A stretch of 64,000 nt of DNA from Listeria immobilis. Its GTDB lineage: Bacteria; Bacillota; Bacilli; Lactobacillales; Listeriaceae. A model generated the notes under the pieces. That model made no database searches, was not told where the DNA came from, and worked only from the letters and a program-made list of their open reading frames with translations. The stretch covers positions 149,793-213,792 of the forward strand of contig NZ_JAASTZ010000003.1 of NCBI RefSeq assembly GCF_014322765.1. The letters are read 5' to 3'. A program made the translations under genes and the position numbers. Positions 26,069 to 35,615 of the stretch are shown piece after piece; positions within the stretch are counted from its first letter, which is position 1, and the number at the start of each line of letters is the position of its first letter.

Positions 26069-27721
26069 TTATTCATCTTGCGTTAATTTAAACGTATAGC
26101 TTGCCGGATATAAACTAAATCTTTCTGCACGATATGCCCAAGCTGATGTTGGGAAATTGGTGAGGTTCATTTCGAAAACAACCGTTCCTTTTTGGTTTAC
26201 TTCTATTATGCTACTTTCTTTTCCATCCTTACGATGACCAAAGTTAATCAAATAATTACCTGTTGTCTCCATATATCGTGATCCACCAACAATTTCTGTC
26301 CAATATGCTTCACCCAGCGATTCTCCATAAGAAAAGACTATTTCAACTTTTTTCGTTTTCTCATTGATACGATACTGCACGGCTTCACTATATTGACCAG
26401 ATGCTTCTTTGTCTCCTCGTGTAACGACTACATTATTATCATAGAGCAAAATATCTACTGTTGTTGAATTATCATCTTGGTCAGGTAAAATTTCTACTGC
26501 ATGTTGACCTGCGGGGTATTTAAAATCTGTCCCAGTTGAATCAAGTAAATATTTTTTATAAGCATCTGGCCAACCTGTTTTATCGGAAAGAATCCATTTG
26601 ATTGCTGTTGTTTCGTAATCGAGTTTCATTACAGTGTCTTGATTTCGACTGGAAATAACAATGCTATCATCACTCTCGTCATACCAAATGGCGTTTTGAT
26701 GGAACCAGTCTACTTTCCCATCAGAACGAGCTTTATAATTTTTGTAAAATTTTTCCGGTAAAATATCCTTTAAATCAATTTCTTTTATGACTTCCCCAGT
26801 TTGACGATCAATTTCAATCATTGTATCTTCCATGTATTTGGTATCATCATTTATTGTTAAAAGTAAGTTTCCTGAGGGTAATTCTATTGCATCATGATGA
26901 ATTGCGGACTTGGAAGATGAACCTGATTGTTCACTTTCAGCTTCTGTAGTCATTGAATACGCATGATATATTTTCCCTAAATAATCAGTTTCTAAAAGCA
27001 GTGAATATGTATCATCCGCATTGTCATACTTAGTTAAATACAATAAATGTCCATTTTCAAGTTCTTTAAAAACATGACTATTGTATTTTGTCGAATACCA
27101 GCGTACATCGCCATTTGAATCTACACCATAGGCATATTTAGTACTTGGTGTTATAAAAGTTAGTTGATTACCCGTTTGTTCCATTTGTGTAGTATCACTC
27201 GTAGTGACATCTATTTTTGGCATCTCGTCAGGTAGCTTATTCGTTTGGATTGTAATAGTTTTTTCCGTTTTTTTCCCGGTTTGTGTTACAGCCGTGATTT
27301 TCACTTTATTTGCCTTATTCGGATAAAGCCCTAAAACAGCTATTTCATGTTGAGTCGTATAGTCTGAATTGACCTCTGACTGAATAGTAGTGGCAGCATT
27401 TTCCCCTTCCACCTCCACAGTTATTTTCATTTTTTCCTCTGTATTAAAAAGAAGCATAGCTGTTAGCGGGCTTGTTCCATATGGATTTAACTTTATAAAG
27501 GGATTTTCCAGTGTACTACCTTCACTATCTTTTTTTAGCTGTTTTTCTATTTTTGTTTGTTCATCAACAAGCTCTGTATCTAGCATATAGTAATTTTGCT
27601 TAGAAGTTTCTGATTTATTCTGGTAGAAAAAGTAGCCAAGTCCAGTAGCGAGAAAAAGCACTAGAATGAAACCTGTGATGCATATAATTTTTGGGATTTT
27701 TCGTTTTAATTTAATTGACAT
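26069..27721 (-). CDS. Membrane-anchored arylsulfotransferase (ASST family)
   Basis: 550 residues: short basic N-terminus, one hydrophobic helix at about 11-31 (uncleaved anchor, no lipobox), then an extracellular part. An N-terminal beta domain is at about 70-160, followed by a propeller of ASST type. Family His/Arg positions are visible: SAIHHDAIELPSGN near 270, DWFHQNAIWYDE with SSRNQDT near 335-360 and GQHAVEILPD near 415. ASST enzymes transfer sulfate between phenolic compounds without PAPS. Start ATG after AAAGGAG. It is a single-gene unit in a block I do not remember from L. monocytogenes EGD-e. The substrate is unknown. Confidence 0.83.
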   Translation of the reverse strand: MSIKLKRKIPKIICITGFILVLFLATGLGYFFYQNKSETSKQNYYMLDTELVDEQTKIEKQLKKDSEGSTLENPFIKLNPYGTSPLTAMLLFNTEEKMKITVEVEGENAATTIQSEVNSDYTTQHEIAVLGLYPNKANKVKITAVTQTGKKTEKTITIQTNKLPDEMPKIDVTTSDTTQMEQTGNQLTFITPSTKYAYGVDSNGDVRWYSTKYNSHVFKELENGHLLYLTKYDNADDTYSLLLETDYLGKIYHAYSMTTEAESEQSGSSSKSAIHHDAIELPSGNLLLTINDDTKYMEDTMIEIDRQTGEVIKEIDLKDILPEKFYKNYKARSDGKVDWFHQNAIWYDESDDSIVISSRNQDTVMKLDYETTAIKWILSDKTGWPDAYKKYLLDSTGTDFKYPAGQHAVEILPDQDDNSTTVDILLYDNNVVVTRGDKEASGQYSEAVQYRINEKTKKVEIVFSYGESLGEAYWTEIVGGSRYMETTGNYLINFGHRKDGKESSIIEVNQKGTVVFEMNLTNFPTSAWAYRAERFSLYPASYTFKLTQDE

Positions 27722-27837
27722 AAGGAAACTCCTTTCACATTACAGCCTAGTTTAACAAGAAAGTTTGAAAAAACTATGAACGTAATGCGAAAAAAGTATA
27801 TTATTTTTCCTTACTTGTAAAACCGGATTTACCTTTA

Positions 27838-29040
27838 TTATTGAATTTCTATTTGGCGTTTTTTAATGGCTAATACAATTACTCCTGAAATTACTAAAGT
27901 TGCCGCTAAGAATAAGAAGGCAGATTGATAAGAATTGGTAGCATCAACTAAATCGCCAATAATCATTGGTGCAAAAAAGCCACCTAAGACTCCACCAGAA
28001 TTAATTGCCGCATATTTTGTTGCGATATGACTTTGTTTAAATAATTTGTGTGGTAACCCCATCAATGTTGTAAAGGCCATAATTAGGAAAATATTACATA
28101 AGCACAAACAAATAACAGAAAGTGCTAACTGATCAAATAAATACACTCCATAGACGGAAAATGCGCCTAACAAGCAGAAAATAAAAATCACTATTTTTTC
28201 TTTTCCTTCAAAAAAGCGACTAATAAAGTAACCACCAAGAATACCTGCAATTAAAATACAAATACCTGCTAAAGAACTAATATAACTAACTTGGCTAATG
28301 GCAAGACCTCTTGCTTCGTTCAAATATGAAGCTAGCCAACTTGTTAAGCCATAATTTGCCGCATTGATAAATAGAGAAGATAGTAGTAAAATCCAAAGCT
28401 GTTTATCTTTCAAAAGCTCAGAAAACGGTACTTTTATTTTTGTTTTTTGACTTTCTGCTTCTGTGTTGCTAGATTTTGGAACAACTGCTAAAATCAATAA
28501 ACCAATTAATACTACCATGGCTCCCATGACATAATACGTGTTTCTCCATCCCATTGAGAGTAGCAAAGGTGCTATTAATAATGGACCAATAAATGCTGCA
28601 AATCCTGATGAAGCAAGCATCGCGGACTGAGCAAAGCCACGTTTATTTAACGGAATGTTTAGCGAGATATAGTTACTAATCGATGGCGGATATCCAGCAT
28701 GACCTAGAGCCCCTGATAAAAAACGTACAACTACTAAAAAAAGTAAAGAGTAGCCGAATCCAAAGATTGCTAGGAAAAGCCCTACAATAATAATTGATAT
28801 ACCAAGTACTGGTCGCGCTCCAATCTTATTGTTTAAATACCCCATTGGAATTTGGAAAATCGTGTACCCCAAAAAGAATGCACTTAAAATTAGCCCTTTC
28901 TGACTAGGATCAAAACCTAAATCCTGAGAAACTGATACCAGAGAAATACCAATAGTATACTTATCAACATACACACTGGTGTAGCCTAAAAATAGCACAA
29001 GTAAAACCATTAGCGAACGTTTTTCCTTTACCTGATTCAT
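27838..29040 (-). CDS. MFS transporter, anion:cation symporter-like
   Basis: 400 residues, twelve predicted helices. Motifs VYVDKYTIGISL in helix 1, GYLNNKIGARPVLG in the loop 2-3 (MFS signature) and RFLSGALGHAGYPPSI in helix 4 resemble the ACS group that imports organic acids such as hexuronates or phthalate-like compounds. The ATG at 29040 follows AAGGGG; the frame is open to 29076. It lies between the sulfotransferase and the amidohydrolase operon on the same strand, separated from the latter by a terminator-like hairpin. Substrate unknown. Confidence 0.82.
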   Translation of the reverse strand: MNQVKEKRSLMVLLVLFLGYTSVYVDKYTIGISLVSVSQDLGFDPSQKGLILSAFFLGYTIFQIPMGYLNNKIGARPVLGISIIIVGLFLAIFGFGYSLLFLVVVRFLSGALGHAGYPPSISNYISLNIPLNKRGFAQSAMLASSGFAAFIGPLLIAPLLLSMGWRNTYYVMGAMVVLIGLLILAVVPKSSNTEAESQKTKIKVPFSELLKDKQLWILLLSSLFINAANYGLTSWLASYLNEARGLAISQVSYISSLAGICILIAGILGGYFISRFFEGKEKIVIFIFCLLGAFSVYGVYLFDQLALSVICLCLCNIFLIMAFTTLMGLPHKLFKQSHIATKYAAINSGGVLGGFFAPMIIGDLVDATNSYQSAFLFLAATLVISGVIVLAIKKRQIEIQ

Positions 29041-29178
29041 TTGAGTTAACCCCTTTTGTATTTTGAATAGTTGCATGTTCCTAAAAATATTTTATTATAA
29101 AATCTTTTTAACTTTCCAGTAATTTTTTTAGTACACATAATTAATATAACTTATAACGCTTTCTTTTTAAAATAAAAG

Positions 29179-29216
29179 AAGAGCATAACCAGATTTTATT
29201 CTCTGATTATGCTCTT
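29179..29216 (-). terminator. Terminator after the amidohydrolase-MFS-amidohydrolase operon
   Basis: AAGAGCATAACCAGA at 29179-29193 pairs with TCTGATTATGCTCTT at 29202-29216 (one mismatch). The minus-strand tail is T-rich. Confidence 0.75.
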
Positions 29217-29229
29217 TTCAAAACTATCG

Positions 29230-30417
29230 TTAGTCTAAATGATAGTAATCTAATACTACTTCAGCGACAGATTTTGCAGCAACTAATAATGCATCTTCAT
29301 CAATATCAAATTTTGGATGGTGATTAAAGTAGGCAGATTCTGTTGTTTTTGGTTTTGCGCCAATGTAGAAAAATACTCCTGGGATTTTTTCTAAATAATA
29401 CGCGAAATCTTCTGAACCAGAAAGCATATCATATTCAGAAACAGCAGTTAAATATTCTCCGACACCTTTTTGCAAACCAGCTACCACTTGTTCTGTTACT
29501 TTTGGATCATTGTAAAGTGGTGGGTAATCATTTGTGTAAGTTAATTCTGTCGTCACACCAAACATTGCTTCAATACCAGCAACGATTCGGTGGATTTCTG
29601 CATCTATTTTATCCCGATTTTCTGTGTTCATATAGCGAACATCGCCTTCAAGCTCTACAGCATCTTTAATAACGTTAAAGCTTCCTTTTCCGTCAAAAGA
29701 ACCAATCGTAACAACACCAGTATCAAATGGATTTAAGCGACGACTAATAATTGTTTGAACAGCCGTGACAAAATAAGCACTTGCTACAATTGCGTCATTT
29801 GCCATATGTGGGGAAGAACCGTGTCCGCCAACACCTTGAATCTTCAATTTAAAATAGGTGCGACCAGCCATGGAATACCCACTATGGTAAAGAACTTCGC
29901 CAGACTCTCCAAAAGGAAAGACATGAATGCCGAATATTTGATCTAGATCATCTAAAACACCTGATTCAACAACACTTTTTGCTCCGCCTGGTGGTGTTTC
30001 TTCTGCATGTTGATGTATGATTTTTATTGTTCCGGGAATGTCTTCTTTTAAGGAAATTAAGCAATCTGCCAAAACAAGTAAGTATGCTGTATGTCCATCA
30101 TGTCCACAAGCATGCATAACTCCTTCATTTTTAGATTTAAACGGCAGACCCGTTTCTTCCGTTACTGGAAGCGCATCAAAATCAGCTCGTAATCCAATTG
30201 TTTTCCCTGGTTTTCCACCTTTGATGGTAACAACAATTGCATGACCATTTCCGACTTCCGTTGCAATTTCTACATCTTTCCCTTTGTAAAAATCTTGGAT
30301 GTATTTTGCCGTTTCTGCTTCATGAAAAGATAGTTCTGGATTCTCATGTAAATGACGTCTAATTTGAATAATTTCATCTTTACGTTCATCAAGCATTTTC
30401 ATTAATTGCGTACGCAT
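29230..30417 (-). CDS. M20-type amidohydrolase (N-acyl amino acid hydrolase family), copy 1
   Basis: 395 residues, M20D peptidase/amidohydrolase. Metal site: GVMHACGHDGHTAYLL near residue 100, HQHAEETPPGGA near 137 and HVFPFGESG near 168; dimerisation domain with GVGGHGSSPHMANDAI near 198; late His in FNHHPKFD. Members remove acyl or similar groups from amino acids, indole-acetyl conjugates or p-aminobenzoyl-glutamate. ATG after AGGAGG. It is a close paralogue of the gene at 31830 and lies 12 bases after the MFS gene. Confidence 0.87.
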   Translation of the reverse strand: MRTQLMKMLDERKDEIIQIRRHLHENPELSFHEAETAKYIQDFYKGKDVEIATEVGNGHAIVVTIKGGKPGKTIGLRADFDALPVTEETGLPFKSKNEGVMHACGHDGHTAYLLVLADCLISLKEDIPGTIKIIHQHAEETPPGGAKSVVESGVLDDLDQIFGIHVFPFGESGEVLYHSGYSMAGRTYFKLKIQGVGGHGSSPHMANDAIVASAYFVTAVQTIISRRLNPFDTGVVTIGSFDGKGSFNVIKDAVELEGDVRYMNTENRDKIDAEIHRIVAGIEAMFGVTTELTYTNDYPPLYNDPKVTEQVVAGLQKGVGEYLTAVSEYDMLSGSEDFAYYLEKIPGVFFYIGAKPKTTESAYFNHHPKFDIDEDALLVAAKSVAEVVLDYYHLD

Positions 30418-30429
30418 ACTACAGCCTCC

Positions 30430-31830
30430 TTATTCTTTTGCAGCTTTAAGTGGTGCCGTTTTTTTCGCTTTTGGTGTAGTGACAACAACAGAGATAAGAG
30501 ATACTACACAGAAAGCCACGTTAGTTAATAGTCCAATCATTGCTGCTAAATTAACATCGCCTGCAATTGTAAGTACTCCATAAATTGTTGCTGAAATAGC
30601 TACGCCGAATGAACCACCTAGAGAACTAGCCATTTTGTAAATACCTGAAGCTACGCCAACTTTATCTTCTGGTGCGTTTGAGATTGCAGTATCTGTGGAA
30701 GGTGTTGCATACATACCCAAACCAACTCCAAATAATGCAAAACCGATAAATACTAATACTGTATAAAGAACACCTGGAATGAAAGTAAGTGCCATTAGCG
30801 CAATACCAACAGCTGTAATAGCAGAACCAAGAATCATTGGTTTACGAGCACCAACACGTTGTAATATTTTTTCACCGACACGAATCATACCTAATACGCA
30901 AACCAAGTAACCGATTGATAACATTCCAGATTGGAAAGCAGTAAAGCCACGACCAACTTGAACATATGTGTTAGCAACAACTAATGTTCCAGCTGCAGCA
31001 TTTAATAAAAAGTTAGACAATGTTGCGCCTGTATAAGCTTTATTATTGAATAAAGAGAAATCAATAAAGCCATTTGCTTGGCGAAGTTCTACACGGAAGA
31101 AGATCCCAGCAGATAAAAGGAATACAACTAACATAATAATAGTTGTTGGGCTAGTCCAACCGAAACTAGAACCACGAGTAATAATAAGATTTAAACAAAC
31201 CATTGCAATAACGAAAAGAACAAGTCCTAAAGAGTCAAATTTTGCTTTTGTTGTTTGAACAACTTTGCTTTCTGGTGTGCCTTTAATTAATAACATACCT
31301 AGAAGTGCGAATACGATAGAGAAGATAAAAATCCAACGCCATCCCATATAAGTAGCAATTGCGCCACCAGCAAACGAACAAATACCAGAGCCGCCCCATG
31401 ATCCGATTGACCAATAGCTTAATGCTCTTTGTCTGTCTGCTCCGTCAAAATAAGTTTTCATAAGTGCTAATGTTGCAGGCATAATACATGCAGCAGAAAG
31501 CCCTTGAATAATACGACCAATAATTAATAATGTTGCACCTTGTGTAATAACAAGTAGTAGTGAACCGATAATACTAAGAATAAGACCGATATATGTTAAT
31601 TTCATACGACCAAATTTATCCGCTAATCCACCAGCTACTACGATGAAAATACCGGAAAATAGTGCAGTTAAACTAATAGCGACACTGAGTAAACTTGATG
31701 AAATTCCAAGATCATCTTGAACTGCTGGTACGATATTAACCATTGATTGTGCAAACAGCCAAAATGTAATAACACCAAATACAATCCCCACGATAAGTTT
31801 ATTTGTACCTTTATATTCTGTTGTTGCCAT
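30430..31830 (-). CDS. MFS transporter (DHA2/EmrB-like)
   Basis: 466 residues with about fourteen hydrophobic helices, MFS signature GGLADKFGRMKLTYIG in loop 2-3 and GRIIQGLSAACIMPATLAL in helix 4. This pattern is of the drug:H+ antiporter-2 group, though it may move the amidohydrolase substrate or product. The start overlaps the stop of the upstream amidohydrolase by one base, and it is flanked by two paralogous amidohydrolases in the operon. Exporter versus importer cannot be told from sequence. Confidence 0.85.
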   Translation of the reverse strand: MATTEYKGTNKLIVGIVFGVITFWLFAQSMVNIVPAVQDDLGISSSLLSVAISLTALFSGIFIVVAGGLADKFGRMKLTYIGLILSIIGSLLLVITQGATLLIIGRIIQGLSAACIMPATLALMKTYFDGADRQRALSYWSIGSWGGSGICSFAGGAIATYMGWRWIFIFSIVFALLGMLLIKGTPESKVVQTTKAKFDSLGLVLFVIAMVCLNLIITRGSSFGWTSPTTIIMLVVFLLSAGIFFRVELRQANGFIDFSLFNNKAYTGATLSNFLLNAAAGTLVVANTYVQVGRGFTAFQSGMLSIGYLVCVLGMIRVGEKILQRVGARKPMILGSAITAVGIALMALTFIPGVLYTVLVFIGFALFGVGLGMYATPSTDTAISNAPEDKVGVASGIYKMASSLGGSFGVAISATIYGVLTIAGDVNLAAMIGLLTNVAFCVVSLISVVVTTPKAKKTAPLKAAKE

Positions 31831-33017
31831 TATTTATTCTCTCCTTTTAGGTAATCTAAGACACAAGCACCCATTGCTTTTGAGGCAATTAGTAATGCAT
31901 CTTCATTAATGTCGAATTTTGGATGATGATGCGGGTAGGCATGGCCATCTGCTGGCATAGCTCCAACATAGAAAAATACGCTTGGACGTTCTTGGGCATA
32001 ATAAGCAAAGTCTTCGGATGGTGGTTGTGGTTCACAACGAACGATATCAGTTACTTCTGGAATTGCTGCATCTTTTAGTGATTCAACAACAAATTCAGTT
32101 AAAGCGACATCATTGTTTAATACTGGATAATCATTTTTGTATTCCAGTTCACAAGTAACACCAAACATTGCTTCAAGTCCGCTAGCAATACGTTTTACTT
32201 CTTTTTCGATTGTATTACGTGTTTCTTCTGACATAGAGCGAACATCGCCTTCAAGTTCAACAGCATCTTTAATTACATTAAAACTACCTTTTCCATCAAA
32301 AGAACCGATTGTAATAGAACCTACATCAAATGGATTTAAGCGACGACTAATAATTGTTTGAACAGCTACAACAAATTCACTTGCTGCTACAATCGCATCG
32401 TTAGCTAAATGTGGTGAAGAACCATGTCCGCCTTGTCCTTGAACTTTTAATTTAAAGTAAGAACGACCTGTTTGAATAGCTCCTTCACGATAATATACTT
32501 CCCCAGTTTTCATTGTGGACATAACGTGAATTCCAAGTACATTATCAACGCCATCAAGCGCTCCATCACCAATCATTTGAATTGCGCCACCTGGAGGAGT
32601 TTCTTCTGCATGTTGGTGCAAAATAACAATTTTCCCTGTTAGCTCATCTTTCATTTCAATCAGTGTTTCTCCTAAAATTAGCATATAAGCTGTATGTCCA
32701 TCATGACCACAAGCATGCATCACACCTGGATTTTGTGAAGCAAAAGGTAATCCAGTTTCTTCTTGAATTGGCAAAGCATCAAAGTCAGCACGAATGGCAA
32801 GTGTTTTACCTGGTTTTCCTGAATCAATTGTTACAACAACACCATTGCCACCTACATGAGTGCGAACATCACAGTCCATATCTTTATAAAAATCGGCAAC
32901 ATATTTTGCTGTATCTTCCTCTTGGAAAGAAAGTTCAGGATGTTCATGTAAATAACGACGAATTTCGATCATGCGATTTTGTTTTTCATCTAATTTTTGG
33001 AATAATTTTTCTTTCAA
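31830..33017 (-). CDS. M20-type amidohydrolase, copy 2
   Basis: 395 residues, same length and motif set as copy 1: GVMHACGHDGHTAYML, HQHAEETPPGGA, GQGGHGSSPHLANDAI and HHHPKFD. The two copies look about 60 percent identical by eye, so they arose by duplication with the transporter between them. Start is TTG at 33017, eight bases after GGAGG. It is the first gene of the operon. An inverted repeat lies in its short leader. Confidence 0.87.
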   Translation of the reverse strand: MKEKLFQKLDEKQNRMIEIRRYLHEHPELSFQEEDTAKYVADFYKDMDCDVRTHVGGNGVVVTIDSGKPGKTLAIRADFDALPIQEETGLPFASQNPGVMHACGHDGHTAYMLILGETLIEMKDELTGKIVILHQHAEETPPGGAIQMIGDGALDGVDNVLGIHVMSTMKTGEVYYREGAIQTGRSYFKLKVQGQGGHGSSPHLANDAIVAASEFVVAVQTIISRRLNPFDVGSITIGSFDGKGSFNVIKDAVELEGDVRSMSEETRNTIEKEVKRIASGLEAMFGVTCELEYKNDYPVLNNDVALTEFVVESLKDAAIPEVTDIVRCEPQPPSEDFAYYAQERPSVFFYVGAMPADGHAYPHHHPKFDINEDALLIASKAMGACVLDYLKGENK

Positions 33018-33037
33018 TGTCTAAACCTCCATTTAAT

Positions 33038-33065
33038 ATACTCGCGCTGGCCAGAACACGAGTAT
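33038..33065. other. Inverted repeat upstream of the amidohydrolase operon
   Basis: ATACTCGCG at 33038-33046 pairs with CACGAGTAT at 33057-33065 (one mismatch). It sits just upstream of the ribosome binding site, so it is either an operator or a leader hairpin. Confidence 0.5.
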
Positions 33066-33195
33066 TTATCGTTGCATACTTATTATAAGAAAAAAACGGC
33101 TAAAAGAAGTTTGTTTTTTTGCTTACTTTTGGCTTGATTATTTTTTCTTTTTTATTTCCATTAACGGGATGTCAAAAATTCGGTGCTTAGGGTAT

Positions 33196-33227
33196 AAAAA
33201 AAGTTCAACTCAATTGAGCTGAACTTT
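33196..33227 (-). terminator. Terminator after the AraC-type regulator gene
   Basis: AAGTTCAACTCAA at 33201-33213 pairs with TTGAGCTGAACTT at 33214-33226 (a few loop bases unpaired), and seven T follow on the minus strand. The stem touches the stop codon. Confidence 0.8.
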
Positions 33228-35575
33228 TATATCGTATGTCTAAATTCGTAAAAATGAATCGCATTAATATCTAGATACGCATAAAATGACCAATCTTCTG
33301 TAATAGTTTCATCACTTACTGTTAAAGTGGGTTGAGAGGCATCTACTATATAGTCCAAAATCTCTTTATCCAGGCCATGTTTACTATTTAGCTGCCAATA
33401 TTTGGAGTATAGCGCACCATTATCACGGTCAAATTGCCATTTACGTACTTGGTATTCACCTGCTTCTAGTCCCTGCATTCGAATATGAACTTCTTTGCGC
33501 TCTTCTTTTAAAAATTTCTCTTCTACCGCATAACGCGGATTAATCGTTGCGCTATTCATTAAAATAAGCTGATAACCATCTTCATGTTTCGTAATAATAT
33601 AATCTTCCCCTTCAGCAACAACTAACCCTTTCAGACGTTTTAAAAATTTAACTGCATAAAACGCCGGGCGCTTCCCATTGAAGAAGTGAAACATTTCCAG
33701 TCCATCAAGGCTGATATTTAACTGACTATCATCCCCTTCATGCAGTTCGGTATTTATCCAAAATCCCAGTGCACTAACTTCTGGTGCCAAATCTAACATT
33801 GTTTTTAATACTAATGCTCCGCGGAAAAAAGTTCCATTTGTATGTCTGGTATTCCCAGTAAGTGTGTTCCAATTAATTAACATCATTGGCTTATTTATAT
33901 GATGATGTTTTAAAAATGCTTTAAGTTTTAGTGTTTTAGCCAAACAATAATCTTCAGAAATCAAAAAGGATTTAATATCTTCATTTGAAAAATCTACTGC
34001 TTCATTTTGATTAGCATTAAAAGAAATAAAATCAATTTGATCTGGAAAATCTAAAAACCATTTGTGCTGACTTGGAACCGCATTTTTAGATAAAGAAAAT
34101 GGTACAAAATTACCCACTTGAATTGCTGGAAGTATCGATTTGATTGTTTCTTGTACTTTTATATAAAGCCGCTTTAAATCTTCTTTTTTAGCTGAGGTAT
34201 ATTTGGGTTCAAAAAACATAAAATGCCATTTTGAAACAAACTCTCTACCAAACATTTGAATGGAATGTCTTAAAAAATGGTCCAAACGCTGAAAGACATT
34301 TTGCTCATCTCTTGAAATATCTTGATACTCTAAACGAATAAATAATTGAAGATTTTGCTGCTTTAAGAAGGTAAGTGCTAAATCAGCTTTTGCATATGGT
34401 GAGGAAGTCGGAACTAATTCATCTGTTTCCGCTTCTGGCAAAAAAGTAGAACCGCCAAATAAGTGCCTAACTCCGATATAATTAACGCCAAGTTCATCAC
34501 GAGTGGTAATAATTTGCTTTTGCACTTCTTCTTTTAATACTTCTTTTAGTTCACCTATAGTTAAAATATGAATATTATTGGATAAATTACGAGGTGTGTT
34601 ATGCGTCACATTAATCGTTTTTTTCTCAAATGGCGCCTCGTTCAATGCAACCCCAGGCTCCATTTCTTGATAAAGACTTGCCAATTTAATTAACATTTCT
34701 GATGTTGGCTTTATTTGTTCCATACTACTGCTAATTTGTGTTTCTGCTTGCTCTTCTGTTTGCTTATAATCCGAATGATGCTTTGCTCTATATTCACTCG
34801 GCGTTATATTAAAATGGAATTTAAACACTTCCGAAAAATGTTTCTGACTCGAAAAACCATTTTTCAGGGCAATTTCCGTTATATTTTCTGTTGAATACAT
34901 TAAGCTCTGCAATGCGTGTTTCAATCTAACTTCTGTTAAGTATTGCAAAAAACCAAGTCCAGTAGTCTTTTTAAAATACCGAGATAAATAAGCTTCACTT
35001 AAAAATTCTTTTTGAGCAAATTCTCTAAGTGACAACGCCTCATCAAAATGTTCCTCTACTTCCCTAATCATTCGAGAGATACGTTTATCATTGACTTCTT
35101 TTCGAGTAGAAGACGGAATTTCTTTTTTAAAAAACCGTGTCAATAGCAATAAAATTTGGAACAAAGCAGTTTGTGCCTCAAGTTTACTAGAATGGTTTTT
35201 TGTCACGGAGGTAATTAGAAGCTCGCTAACTGATTTTCGTAAAGACCCAACAACCCGTTCTCTTCCGGGATCACTATCCTTGGAGAAGAATTTAAAGGAA
35301 TGTTGGAAATAATCTTCATAATAATTAGCAAAAAATGTGTCGGTAATTGTTAAGTTAATAATTAAATTAGTCGTATCACCTTGAATAGTATAAAATGTGT
35401 TACGATCTAAAACTAAGATGTCGCCTTCTTCCAAATCAAACTTTTCTTCGGCGATCTTAATGGTTATTTTTCCAGAAAAAGCAAAAATAATTTTCGTTCC
35501 TAGTGAAATATCTGAAGTTGGTTTTTTAACACGTTCAATGCCAATGGTATAGTCTTTTAAGTGAGGCACTCTCAT
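33227..35575 (-). CDS. AraC-family regulator fused to a glycoside-hydrolase-39-like domain
   Basis: 782 residues in three parts: cupin-like sensor at about 10-95 (FAFSGKITIKIAEEKFDLEEGDILVLD), two AraC helix-turn-helix motifs at about 170-265 (SLREFAQKEFLSEAYLSRYFKKTTG and AL.NGFSSQKHFSEVFKFHFNITPSEYR), and a C-terminal region from about 330 resembling the GH39 beta-xylosidase fold, with GVRHLFGG and LMLINWNTLTGN. Whether the glycosidase part is catalytic or a sugar sensor is unknown. ATG after AAAGGAG; a GTG two codons in is better spaced. It reads toward the amidohydrolase operon and is a candidate regulator of it or of a distant sugar locus. Confidence 0.8.
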   Translation of the reverse strand: MRVPHLKDYTIGIERVKKPTSDISLGTKIIFAFSGKITIKIAEEKFDLEEGDILVLDRNTFYTIQGDTTNLIINLTITDTFFANYYEDYFQHSFKFFSKDSDPGRERVVGSLRKSVSELLITSVTKNHSSKLEAQTALFQILLLLTRFFKKEIPSSTRKEVNDKRISRMIREVEEHFDEALSLREFAQKEFLSEAYLSRYFKKTTGLGFLQYLTEVRLKHALQSLMYSTENITEIALKNGFSSQKHFSEVFKFHFNITPSEYRAKHHSDYKQTEEQAETQISSSMEQIKPTSEMLIKLASLYQEMEPGVALNEAPFEKKTINVTHNTPRNLSNNIHILTIGELKEVLKEEVQKQIITTRDELGVNYIGVRHLFGGSTFLPEAETDELVPTSSPYAKADLALTFLKQQNLQLFIRLEYQDISRDEQNVFQRLDHFLRHSIQMFGREFVSKWHFMFFEPKYTSAKKEDLKRLYIKVQETIKSILPAIQVGNFVPFSLSKNAVPSQHKWFLDFPDQIDFISFNANQNEAVDFSNEDIKSFLISEDYCLAKTLKLKAFLKHHHINKPMMLINWNTLTGNTRHTNGTFFRGALVLKTMLDLAPEVSALGFWINTELHEGDDSQLNISLDGLEMFHFFNGKRPAFYAVKFLKRLKGLVVAEGEDYIITKHEDGYQLILMNSATINPRYAVEEKFLKEERKEVHIRMQGLEAGEYQVRKWQFDRDNGALYSKYWQLNSKHGLDKEILDYIVDASQPTLTVSDETITEDWSFYAYLDINAIHFYEFRHTI

Positions 35576-35615
35576 TCACTCCTTTGTATAGCATGTCCGA
35601 ATTATTTAGTTAGCA

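Noticed and set aside
27816..27831. Palindrome GTAAAACCGGATTTAC after the MFS gene
   Set aside because: No T run for a terminator and no promoter next to it; could be chance.
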